Positions 29,254 through 37,311 of a stretch of 64,000 nt of DNA are shown here, one piece after another. This DNA is from Bacteroidales bacterium. GTDB lineage: Bacteria > Bacteroidota > Bacteroidia > Bacteroidales > UBA932. Every line of letters starts with the position of its first letter. The first letter of the stretch is position 1. Under the pieces are notes generated by a model that saw only the letters and a program-made list of their open reading frames with translations, searched no databases and was not told where the DNA came from. The stretch spans positions 62,001-126,000 of the forward strand of contig JAFZFH010000012.1 of NCBI GenBank assembly GCA_017555965.1, written 5' to 3'. Made by a program: the position numbers and the translations under genes.

Positions 29254-32250
29254 TTAGAAGTTCAATTTAACGCCAAGGATATAAGTTCTTGGGCGTGGGT
29301 AAAGATTGTTGTCGATACCACCGAATACCTCAGGATCGAGTCCGTCATACTTGGTGAATGTAGCCACATTCTGAATTGTTGCGAAAATGTTCAGTCCCAT
29401 AGCACGGTCAAGGCTTGCAGACTTGAATACCTGTGGGAATGTGTATCCGAGAGTGATGTTGTCGACTTTGAAGAACGAAGCATCTCTTACATAGTAGTCA
29501 GAGAGGTACTGAGCCTTCTCAAAGTCTGACCACATAGCAGAAGAAAGACGGTTTGCACTGAATCCGTTTGTCCAGAGGTCACCGATCATCTCGTTGTTTG
29601 AAGCAACGTTGTTGTATACCCAGTTACCTGTACTTCCATGACCTGAAGCAGCAAGTGTCCAGTTCTTATAATTGAGTGTAGTATTGAGACCGAATGTAAA
29701 GTCGGCAGCCGGCTTCATGTAGAAATACATGTCATCAGCTGTGATCTTTCCGTCACCGCTGCGGTCAACATATGCGCCTTCAATAGGACGGCCATGCTGA
29801 TCATATACCTGCTGATATACATAGAATGAGCTAGGAGCATATCCTACCTGATGCATCTGGATCTTTGAGTCTACACCACCTGAGATACCACCTGTAGGAA
29901 CACCGGTCTTGTCATTTGAAGAAGCTGTCAGCTTTGTGATCTCAGTATCGTTGTAAGCAACGTTCGCACCGATAGACCATGTCCAGTCCTTAGTATCCAC
30001 TGCGACAGCATTGAACTCGAACTCGATACCCTTGTTCACCATGCTGCCGATGTTTGTGTTGAGGTAGTTTGTGAGGTTACCGAGAGCAGGAACAGGAATA
30101 TAGTTGATCATATCTGTTGTCTCACGGATATAAGCATCAACAGCTGCAGTGATTCTGTCATGGAGGAAACCGAAGTCCATACCCACGTTGTATGTGGTTG
30201 TTGTCTCCCACTTGAGGTCAGCGTTGTATCCGAGAGCTGTCAAAGGCTTGATGAGCTGATCGCCGAAGTAGTAGTATGATCCAAGCTGGTTCTTGTAATA
30301 AGTAGCCTGAGTGTCATAATAACCACCGACATTCTGCTGACCTGTCTGTCCCCATGAAGCACGGAGCTTCAATGTATTGACTACCTGGCTATCCTTGAGG
30401 AAACCTTCGTTTGAAATATTCCAACCGAGTGCAACAGAAGGGAAGAGACCCCACTTGTTGTTAGAGAAACGCGATGTACCGTCACGACGGATAGTCGCTG
30501 TCACCATATAACGGTTGTCATATGAATAGTTTGCACGACCGAAGAAAGACACAAGGTAAAGTTCACCCTTAGGGTTCTTGTACTCGTCGAGAACAGAGCC
30601 GTCGCTGAGCTTGTAAGCTTCAGAAGTGCTTTCATTGAAGAAACGCTGCCATGAATATCCGGCCATTGCGTCTACATGGTGCTTGTTGATATCCTTATTG
30701 TAAGCGATATAAGACTCGAAAGTCTGGTCAACACGTGTATAAGTATAGTCACTGTGATATCCTGAACCGTTCTGTCTTGTATCATACCAAGATTCACCTG
30801 CACCTACAGGGAGTTCTGAATAACCTGCTGAAGATGCATAGTCGAGACCGAGGTTCACATTTATGCGGAGATCCTCGAAACCATGGATCTTATAGTCAAA
30901 CTGAACATTACCGATGATACGGTTTGCCTCAGACTTGTCAGTCTTCTCCATAAGGAGAGCTACAGGGTTTCTTGTGGCCATTGTATTGACGTTGTTATTT
31001 GCATCACGCCAGATGTGATAGCCGTTCATACCTGCGGCAGAGTTGTCGTAAACCGGAAGTGTCGGGTTCATTGAAATGGCATTTCCGATTGCTCCCTGAT
31101 TTGCGAAATCACTCATCGAGAGAACACCCTTCACATTTGCATTGACAGTAAGATGGTTGTCAAGGAATGAAGGTGAGAAGTTTGCCGCCCATGTCGCACG
31201 GTTCATATGGTCAGTCTTGAGGACACCTTCCTGAGACATGAGGCCTGCAGAAATACGCCAAGGGAATACACCTGCATTTCCCATCTGTGCACGTCCTGCA
31301 AGAGAGATGTTACCCTCGAATGTAGGAGCCACCTGATAGATTTCCTTCTGCCAGTTTGTATTGGCATTGCCAAGTGATCCAAGTGCATCTGCGCTGATTC
31401 TGCCTGCAGACACCTGATCCTTGACATATGCACGATATGCATCTCCATCCATCACATTCACATAATTGCTTACGTGTGATACAGATGTCGAGAAGTCAAA
31501 GTTGATCTGAGGAACTTCAGATACTGTCTTGGCACCCTTCTTTGTAGTGATGATGATGACACCGTTAGAAGCACGCGAACCGTAGATTGCAGTTGCAGAA
31601 GCATCCTTGAGTACTGAGAAAGACTCGATGTCGTTAGGGTTGATTGAAGAAAGAGCGTCGCCCATTCCGCTGATACCGTCGTTGCTGATAGGAAGACCGT
31701 CCACAATAACCATAGGGTCATTGTTTGCATTGAGTGACGAACCGCCACGGATACGGATTGTTGCACCTGAACCTGGCTGGCCGGAACCTGGAGTCACAAC
31801 CACACCGGCTGACTTACCCTTGAGGAGGTCTGCTGGTGAAGAGATCATACCTTTATTGATTTCATCAGCCTTCACTGTTCCGACAGATCCTGTCATATCA
31901 CCTTTCTTCACTGTACCGTAACCGATGACTACAACATCATCGAGGAACAAAGCATCTTCTGAAAGAGTGACTGTTGCAGGCATCTGAGATGCCACGAAAG
32001 TCTGTGATGCGTAACCGATGCAGCTGACTTCTACAATTGCATCAGCACTAGAAACTGTAAGGACGTAGTCGCCGTCAAGACCGGTCGAAGCACCATTTGT
32101 GGTACCCTGCTCGATGACAGATGCACCGATGACAGGACCGATTGCGTCAACAACTACTCCTTTCACCTCGTATCCGCCCTGGGCAAATACAGACACACCC
32201 ATAATGCATGAAAGCACGAAGGATGCGCATAGTGTCTTGATTCTATTCAT
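29254..32250 (-). CDS. susC: SusC-like TonB-dependent outer-membrane transporter, copy 2
   Basis: A 998-residue SusC/RagA receptor with signal peptide ending SVFAQ, carboxypeptidase-like domain (GASTGLDGDYVL), FLDDVVVIGYGTVKK at the start of the plug, ASATAIYGSRASNGVIIITTKKG in the plug, and a barrel ending YILGVKLNF. It is clearly paralogous to susC1. It pairs with susD2 and the SusE-like lipoprotein, the classic SusCDE order. No promoter box is visible in the 58-bp gap after the MFS gene, so it is read from the MFS promoter. Confidence 0.95.
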   Translation of the reverse strand: MNRIKTLCASFVLSCIMGVSVFAQGGYEVKGVVVDAIGPVIGASVIEQGTTNGASTGLDGDYVLTVSSADAIVEVSCIGYASQTFVASQMPATVTLSEDALFLDDVVVIGYGTVKKGDMTGSVGTVKADEINKGMISSPADLLKGKSAGVVVTPGSGQPGSGATIRIRGGSSLNANNDPMVIVDGLPISNDGISGMGDALSSINPNDIESFSVLKDASATAIYGSRASNGVIIITTKKGAKTVSEVPQINFDFSTSVSHVSNYVNVMDGDAYRAYVKDQVSAGRISADALGSLGNANTNWQKEIYQVAPTFEGNISLAGRAQMGNAGVFPWRISAGLMSQEGVLKTDHMNRATWAANFSPSFLDNHLTVNANVKGVLSMSDFANQGAIGNAISMNPTLPVYDNSAAGMNGYHIWRDANNNVNTMATRNPVALLMEKTDKSEANRIIGNVQFDYKIHGFEDLRINVNLGLDYASSAGYSELPVGAGESWYDTRQNGSGYHSDYTYTRVDQTFESYIAYNKDINKHHVDAMAGYSWQRFFNESTSEAYKLSDGSVLDEYKNPKGELYLVSFFGRANYSYDNRYMVTATIRRDGTSRFSNNKWGLFPSVALGWNISNEGFLKDSQVVNTLKLRASWGQTGQQNVGGYYDTQATYYKNQLGSYYYFGDQLIKPLTALGYNADLKWETTTTYNVGMDFGFLHDRITAAVDAYIRETTDMINYIPVPALGNLTNYLNTNIGSMVNKGIEFEFNAVAVDTKDWTWSIGANVAYNDTEITKLTASSNDKTGVPTGGISGGVDSKIQMHQVGYAPSSFYVYQQVYDQHGRPIEGAYVDRSGDGKITADDMYFYMKPAADFTFGLNTTLNYKNWTLAASGHGSTGNWVYNNVASNNEMIGDLWTNGFSANRLSSAMWSDFEKAQYLSDYYVRDASFFKVDNITLGYTFPQVFKSASLDRAMGLNIFATIQNVATFTKYDGLDPEVFGGIDNNLYPRPRTYILGVKLNF

Positions 32251-32308
32251 AAGAACTTTTTTTGGTTAGTAGATTGTTATTGTTGATATTTATTGAATTC
32301 AGTTTCAA

Positions 32309-33607
32309 TTACTTTGTCTTAACGAAACGCACAGCCACCGCTCCAAGTACCAGGAGTACACCTGCAACCAGGAACATGCTTACCTGTGCACCGCCTACAA
32401 GACTGAGGATGAATCCTCCGCATGCAGCAGCAGCGATCTGCGGGAGACAGATGGTACCGTTGAACAGACCGAGATATGTACCGATATGCTCGCCGGAAAG
32501 TGAGTTTGTGAGGAGGGTGAAAGGAAGTGCCAGCATCGCAGCCCATGCAGCTCCGATAAGGAGGAATGAGAAGATGAGAAGATACTGGTCATGGATGAAG
32601 AATACAGATGCGAAACCTGCCGCACCGACAAGAAGGCTTACCACATAAGCAGTCTTGATGCTTCTGAACTTAGGGATGAGAAGAGCCCATACCATCGAAC
32701 CGACAGCCTGTACGGCGAAGAGGACTCCAACCCAGTTTCCTGCAGCCTGATAGCCCTCGGAAGCCACATCTGTTGTATTCCATACGGTGTCAGCGATTGC
32801 ACCGTTGGTGTATGTCCACATGTAGAGGAAAGCCGCCCAACAGAAGAACTGGACAACACCAACTGTCCAGAAAGTGCTCGGAGCCTTCTTCAGAAGAGTA
32901 AGCATGCCAGGAGCCTTTTCTTCCTGCTTGTCTGCATCCACACCATGGAACTCCGCATACTCCTTCGGAGGCATCTCCTTGACCTTGATGGTAGTAAAGA
33001 GGACGCAGAGGATGAGGATTGCCGCTCCGATGTAGAAGGCATACTTCACTGTCGGAGGCACCTGGCCTTCCGGAGCGATGTTGGCGATACCCACCATTGT
33101 GAAAAGGATCGGAAGCACATATCCGACAAGGCTGCCCGCATTGCAGAGGAAGCTCTGGATCGAATAGGCCTGAGCCTTCTGATTCTCACCGACCATGTCT
33201 CCTACGAGCATCTTGAACGGCTGCATGGCAACGTTGATCGACGTATCGAGGAACATGAGCGAGATAAGTCCGAAGATCATTGCTCCACTCACTGCAAGAC
33301 CGAAGTTTCCTGCATTAGGAAGCATGCACATCACAAGGATTGCGATAAGCGATCCAAGGAAGAGATAAGGGATACGTCTTCCGAAACGGGTCCATGTCCT
33401 GTCGCTGTATTTTCCGACGACAGGCTGCACGAGAAGTCCCATCAGAGGAGGCAGAATCCAGAAGAAGCTCAAGCTGTGAGGATCCGCTCCCAATGTAGCG
33501 AAGATTCGGCTGATGTTTGCGCTCTGAAGCGAATAAGCGATCTGAACTCCGAAGAATCCGAAGCTGATATTCCACATCTGCCAGAATGTAAGTTTCGTTT
33601 TTTGCAT
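32309..33607 (-). CDS. MFS sugar transporter, maltodextrin-type (SLC45/GPH-like)
   Basis: An inner-membrane porter of 432 residues from MQKTKLTFWQMW at 33607 (443 if the ATG at 33640 is used), with about twelve hydrophobic segments. The N-terminal FWQMWNISFGFFGVQIAYSLQ is typical of Bacteroidetes MFS proteins beside starch loci. Expected role is uptake of maltose or maltodextrins into the cytoplasm, where MalQ acts. It is the first gene of the unit MFS-susC2-susD2-susE-amylase. Upstream lie a variant -7 box and the best LytTR-type operator in the window. The exact sugar is inferred from context. Confidence 0.88.
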   Translation of the reverse strand: MQKTKLTFWQMWNISFGFFGVQIAYSLQSANISRIFATLGADPHSLSFFWILPPLMGLLVQPVVGKYSDRTWTRFGRRIPYLFLGSLIAILVMCMLPNAGNFGLAVSGAMIFGLISLMFLDTSINVAMQPFKMLVGDMVGENQKAQAYSIQSFLCNAGSLVGYVLPILFTMVGIANIAPEGQVPPTVKYAFYIGAAILILCVLFTTIKVKEMPPKEYAEFHGVDADKQEEKAPGMLTLLKKAPSTFWTVGVVQFFCWAAFLYMWTYTNGAIADTVWNTTDVASEGYQAAGNWVGVLFAVQAVGSMVWALLIPKFRSIKTAYVVSLLVGAAGFASVFFIHDQYLLIFSFLLIGAAWAAMLALPFTLLTNSLSGEHIGTYLGLFNGTICLPQIAAAACGGFILSLVGGAQVSMFLVAGVLLVLGAVAVRFVKTK

Positions 33608-33652
33608 TTTTTGCGTATTTTTGTTATTGTTTGTTATCATTGCATAAGCATG

Positions 33653-33660
33653 CGAAAATA
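33653..33660 (-). promoter_or_regulatory. Variant -7 box of the MFS-susC2 unit (TATTTTCG)
   Basis: Minus-strand TATTTTCG preceded by AATGAT, one base from TAnnTTTG. Exactly 33 bp separates it from the operator at 33694-33744. This is the same layout and the same deviating base as at the pullulanase promoter. Confidence 0.6.
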
Positions 33661-33693
33661 ATCATTCGCATTTATACCTATATTATAATAATG

Positions 33694-33744
33694 ACGAACT
33701 GACCGAAGACCCGGATGAACGGTCGGATTTTTGAGACGAACAAA
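33694..33744 (-). promoter_or_regulatory. Putative LytTR operator upstream of the MFS-susC2 unit, three direct repeats
   Basis: On the minus strand: TTTGTTCGT (33736-33744), ACCGTTCAT (33715-33723) and TCAGTTCGT (33694-33702), separated by 12-bp spacers. The second and third match the LytTR consensus [TA][AC][CA]GTTN[AG][TC] at all nine positions; the first matches at seven. The site lies in the divergent gap between the MFS gene and the LytS/LytTR operon, so it may serve both. It also overlaps the weak -7 box of the kinase gene. Confidence 0.75.
33726..33733 (+). promoter_or_regulatory. Possible -7 box of the kinase-regulator operon (GATTTTTG)
   Basis: GATTTTTG differs from TAnnTTTG only in the first base and lies 29 bp upstream of the kinase ATG at 33763. 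It sits inside the first spacer of the LytTR-type operator, so bound regulator would cover it, which would allow autoregulation. Confidence 0.35.
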
Positions 33745-33762
33745 ACGACAGAATTGACTTTT

Positions 33763-35097
33763 ATGGCTTGGATCATACATATATTCGCAATCCTTCACGC
33801 CCTGGTGGCATTAGGGTGCCGTTCAGCCGGCTTTGATGACCAGCTTCTCCTTACAGTGCTGACAATCGCAATGTCACTCATCATATGTATAAGGCAGGGG
33901 CTGAAAGTGGAGTTTACCGCCATTGTAGTAATCGTCGTAAACATACTTGGCTTCCTGCTCGGAACTTTGGGAGCGGACGCATTGCGGACAATGATCAGGT
34001 CCGAATATGTCATCCACAGCCTTTCCACCTTCATCACCACAGAGATTCTCGGATGGTGCATCATGGGAGTTACAAAGATTTTCGGTCAGAAGGAGATTCA
34101 TGACCAGGACATAAAGTCATCGCCATACATGAAATGGCTCCTGCTTATAGCATCCAGCATATTTGCCCTCAGACTCCTTATCGTCGCGACACTTCCTGAT
34201 AAGGGTCTCGAACAGGACCTGGTCTTCGGCATGGTGAGGAAAGTGATGACGAACTCCTTCTCCCTCATCATCCTCACTTGCGTCAACATCCTGTTTATCA
34301 GAACAATAACAACAAGGGGAGAATCTTCATCACGTGCAGGTACAATTGCACTTTATGCCACATTCATGATTCTGGCGACTCTTCTGGAGACGTTCCTTGT
34401 AGGACCGGATGATCAGAATTTCATGCTGATGTTCTTTATCTCCATGTTTGTTCAGATCACCATGTACTGCATCATCTACATGATAAACTACGCAGTCACG
34501 ACCCGCATTCAGATGCAGAGAGAAAAGGAAAGGGCAAGCATGGCTCAATACAGATATCTTAAACTGAAGAGACAGGTCAACCCACACTTCCTGTTCAACT
34601 CCCTCAACATCCTGGACTGCCTCATATGTGAAGAAAAGTCAGAACAGGCAAGCACTTATACCCACAAGCTCGCAAGCATATACAGATACATGATCAAGAG
34701 CGAAGATGAGGATGTCGTCTCATTAAGAGACGAACTTGTATTCGTGGGTCTATATACAGATCTGCTGAAGGTCCGTTTCCCGGAAGGATTTGAGGTGATC
34801 ATCAACGTTTCAGAAGAAAGCATGAAACGTCTTGTTCCTCCTTGTTCCATTCAGCTGCTTATAGAAAATGTGACCAAACACAATGCAGTAAGTGCAGACA
34901 ACCCTCTGATCATCAGAATAGAATCAATCGACGACCATGTCCGCATCAGCAACAACATTGTACCCAAAGTAACACGGAGCGCATCTACCGGACTTGGTCA
35001 GAAATATATCAGACAGCTGTATATGGACATGTCTGGCAAAGCCATTGATATAGAAAAGACAGAAACAGATTATAGTGTAACCTTACCATTGTTATAA
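33763..35097 (+). CDS. LytS/YehU-type membrane sensor histidine kinase
   Basis: A 444-residue kinase with about eight hydrophobic segments (roughly residues 1-245) and a cytoplasmic His_kinase domain: H-box LKRQVNPHFLFNSLN with His275, an N-box with IENVTKHN, and GLGQKYIRQLY. No sizeable extracytoplasmic sensor domain is present; the signal must be read within the membrane or from a partner protein. An ATG at 33715 is in frame, but it lies inside the operator repeat and adds 16 unlikely residues, so I start at MAWIIHIF. It is followed after 3 bp by its LytTR regulator and is divergent from the starch MFS unit, so it is inferred to control starch genes. Confidence 0.88.
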   Translation: MAWIIHIFAILHALVALGCRSAGFDDQLLLTVLTIAMSLIICIRQGLKVEFTAIVVIVVNILGFLLGTLGADALRTMIRSEYVIHSLSTFITTEILGWCIMGVTKIFGQKEIHDQDIKSSPYMKWLLLIASSIFALRLLIVATLPDKGLEQDLVFGMVRKVMTNSFSLIILTCVNILFIRTITTRGESSSRAGTIALYATFMILATLLETFLVGPDDQNFMLMFFISMFVQITMYCIIYMINYAVTTRIQMQREKERASMAQYRYLKLKRQVNPHFLFNSLNILDCLICEEKSEQASTYTHKLASIYRYMIKSEDEDVVSLRDELVFVGLYTDLLKVRFPEGFEVIINVSEESMKRLVPPCSIQLLIENVTKHNAVSADNPLIIRIESIDDHVRISNNIVPKVTRSASTGLGQKYIRQLYMDMSGKAIDIEKTETDYSVTLPLL

Positions 35098-35100
35098 ATC

Positions 35101-35865
35101 ATGACTATGAAAGTACTGATAGTGGAAGATGAAATCATGGCTCAGAAGAGTCTGATCAGAACTATTACACAGAACTTCCCCGACATGGAGATCGCGGGGA
35201 CTTCAGGATCCGTAAAAAACACTGTGGAATGGCTGAAGACTCCGGGAAATCACGCAGATATCATCTTTATGGATGTCGAGCTTTCTGATGGAGAATGCTT
35301 TGAGATATTCCGCCAACACGACATTAAGTCCAAAGTGATCATGACGACCGCTTATGATAGTTATGCCATCAAAGCCTTCGAGGCCGGAAGCATCGATTAC
35401 CTTCTCAAGCCTATTGATCTCTCAGCATTGAAAAGGGCTGTCGCACGTTGCCGTACCAACGAAAATTCAATAGACATCAGGTCTTTATTGCAGGCAATGG
35501 AAGGTGGACATACTGTCCAGAAGGAATACAAGGAGAGATATATCATCCGCTTCAATGACAGAATCATACCGGTCAACACAGATAAGGTCGCTTATGTCTA
35601 TTCTGAAGAAAAGACAAACTGGCTGATCACATTTGACGGGGAAAAATACATAATCGACTCATCACTGGATGTGATGATAGAAGAGCTGGATTCTGATAAA
35701 TTCTTCAGAATATCACGCAGCTGCATCATCTCCATAAATGCAATCAAAAGCATAATAAAGCAGTCCGGAAGCAGACTTAAGATCATTTCTACGCCTGATG
35801 CACCATTCGAGATGACAGTAAGCCGATCCCGCGTAGACGATTTTCTTGAATGGCTGGAGCGCTAG
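35101..35865 (+). CDS. LytTR-family response regulator
   Basis: A 254-residue DNA-binding regulator. Receiver domain (about 1-120): acidic pocket in VEDE, phospho-acceptor Asp58 in IIFMDVELSDG, Thr in TTAYD, Lys in LLKPID. LytTR domain (about 145-250): YIIRFNDRIIPVNTDKVAYV and FFRISRSCIISINAI. It is encoded 3 bp after the kinase and surely forms one two-component system with it. LytTR proteins bind direct 9-bp repeats spaced by about 12 bp; two such operators occur in this window, both in front of starch units. Activation of those units is inferred. Confidence 0.92.
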   Translation: MTMKVLIVEDEIMAQKSLIRTITQNFPDMEIAGTSGSVKNTVEWLKTPGNHADIIFMDVELSDGECFEIFRQHDIKSKVIMTTAYDSYAIKAFEAGSIDYLLKPIDLSALKRAVARCRTNENSIDIRSLLQAMEGGHTVQKEYKERYIIRFNDRIIPVNTDKVAYVYSEEKTNWLITFDGEKYIIDSSLDVMIEELDSDKFFRISRSCIISINAIKSIIKQSGSRLKIISTPDAPFEMTVSRSRVDDFLEWLER

Positions 35866-35866
35866 A

Positions 35867-37234
35867 CTAGCGTTTCTTCATCTTCTTCCAGTTGAGGACA
35901 GGAAGAATGAATGAAACAAGGGCAGCGGCGAGCCAGAACCACGAAACAGGTCCGAAATCATAAATGTCGACACCATCCACCTGGGTGGTGTTGAATTGTA
36001 TCAGATAACCGCTTGTGATGTCCTGAAGACCGGCTGCGACATAACTTGAGATACCCACAACTCCAAGGGCTGCTCCTGTAGCCTTTCGAGGCACGATATC
36101 GATTGCCATCAGACCAGCCACAATACAGTAGAGCACACCGATCGCAAGACTGAAGACAGACACATAAAGCACATGCATCATGTATCCAGTCTCTGTAAAG
36201 AGGAAGAGGGCAAGAGAGATGAAGCTCAGCACGCCGGCCAGTACCGCCGGCTTTACCCTGTCACTTCTGAACACCTTGTCAGACAACCATCCGGCACACA
36301 CAGTACCCACCATTCCTGCAGCGGCATAGAATCCGATGATCTGGGTTGCCTCCTCTATCGGGAAGCCTTTTTCCTTCTGAAGGAAGAGCACGCCCCAGCC
36401 AGTTATCGCATACTTCGTGATGTATATGAATGCGCTTGAAAGGGCAATTATCCAGATTGCAGGGTGCTTGAGGACATATTTCTGAAGTTCCCTGGTAGGC
36501 ATCACATCATGCTTGGTCACATCCTCGCCTGTAAGTTTCTGAACAGACGGAAGTCCCTTGCTTTCAGGAGTATCCGACACCATCCACAATATGACCAGAG
36601 AGCCCACGAGTCCGGCGATCGCAGCAACGATGAAGCCCGCCTTCCAGCCTATGGCACCTACAATGAGTCCTGTTATGATGAATGAGAGAAACTCTCCCAC
36701 ATATGGAGTCGAACTGAAGATGCTGTAATATGTTCCTCGCTTCGACTTAGGGAACCATCTCGAAAGACAGATGACTCCCGGAGGCGAACCCATGGACTGC
36801 ATCCAACCGTTCAGGCCCCACAATATCGCAAATGAGAAGAATATCACTGCCGTGGAAAGGTGCATGAATTCATGTACCATACCCAGGACGCCAAGAAGAA
36901 GATTGATCAGAGCGGAGACGAAAAGTCCGATTGCCATGAATCTCTTTATGTTGCAGTAATCAGCTATGAATCCGTTAAGGAACTTTCCGACCGCATAGAC
37001 GAAGAGCAGGGCAGATCCTATCAGGCCAAGCTCACCTGCAGACAATACGCCTTCATCGATCAGCGGCTGCTTTACCACGCTCAGACTCATCCTGCAGACA
37101 TAGTAAAGGCTATATGCAACAGTAGCACCCCAGAATGTCCTGTTTCTGAGACTCCTATATGTACTGTCCACCTTATCGGGAGCAACCTGCTCCGCGGAAG
37201 GCTTGCTTATTCTGAGAAATGAATATAGACTCAT
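35867..37234 (-). CDS. OPA-family MFS transporter (GlpT/UhpT/UhpC-like)
   Basis: A 455-residue inner-membrane protein with about twelve membrane spans in the organophosphate:phosphate antiporter family. The N-terminal YYVCRMS places Arg48 where GlpT has its phosphate-binding Arg (YLVRKN), followed by a GlpT-like GLIGSALLFVYAVGKFLNGFIADY. Substrates could be glycerol-3-phosphate or a hexose phosphate; a UhpC-like sensing role cannot be excluded. It has its own consensus promoter at 37254-37261 and converges on the LytTR gene, with a single base between the two stop codons. Not clearly part of the starch locus. Confidence 0.85.
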   Translation of the reverse strand: MSLYSFLRISKPSAEQVAPDKVDSTYRSLRNRTFWGATVAYSLYYVCRMSLSVVKQPLIDEGVLSAGELGLIGSALLFVYAVGKFLNGFIADYCNIKRFMAIGLFVSALINLLLGVLGMVHEFMHLSTAVIFFSFAILWGLNGWMQSMGSPPGVICLSRWFPKSKRGTYYSIFSSTPYVGEFLSFIITGLIVGAIGWKAGFIVAAIAGLVGSLVILWMVSDTPESKGLPSVQKLTGEDVTKHDVMPTRELQKYVLKHPAIWIIALSSAFIYITKYAITGWGVLFLQKEKGFPIEEATQIIGFYAAAGMVGTVCAGWLSDKVFRSDRVKPAVLAGVLSFISLALFLFTETGYMMHVLYVSVFSLAIGVLYCIVAGLMAIDIVPRKATGAALGVVGISSYVAAGLQDITSGYLIQFNTTQVDGVDIYDFGPVSWFWLAAALVSFILPVLNWKKMKKR

Positions 37235-37253
37235 GGCTTGTTTTCAAATCATG

Positions 37254-37261
37254 CAAATATA
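37254..37261 (-). promoter_or_regulatory. -7 promoter box of the OPA transporter gene (TATATTTG)
   Basis: Minus-strand TATATTTG, an exact consensus match, 19 bp upstream of the ATG. Confidence 0.65.
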
Positions 37262-37277
37262 ATAAATTTTGCTGTTG

Positions 37278-37304
37278 GAGATCCTTCGCTTCGCTCAGGA
37301 TGAC
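37278..37304. repeat. REP-like element, C form
   Basis: GAGATCCTTCGC followed by TTCGCTCAGGATGAC: a palindrome with ATCCT/AGGAT ends that, like the A modules, ends in GGATGAC. Two further AGGATGAC copies follow at about 37313 and 37331, the last ones inside the 3' end of the MATE gene. Repeats of this sequence type are widespread in bacterial genomes. Confidence 0.7.
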
Positions 37305-37311
37305 ATGAAGA

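Noticed and set aside
33715..33762. Upstream ATG of the kinase gene as the true start
   Set aside because: The codon lies within the best LytTR-type repeat and upstream of the only plausible -7 box; the first 16 residues are polar, unlike the membrane segment that begins at 33763.
35861..35870. Palindrome GCTAGACTAGC at the LytTR/OPA junction as a terminator
   Set aside because: The loop would be a single base and there is no U-tract; the symmetry comes from two opposed TAG stop codons.
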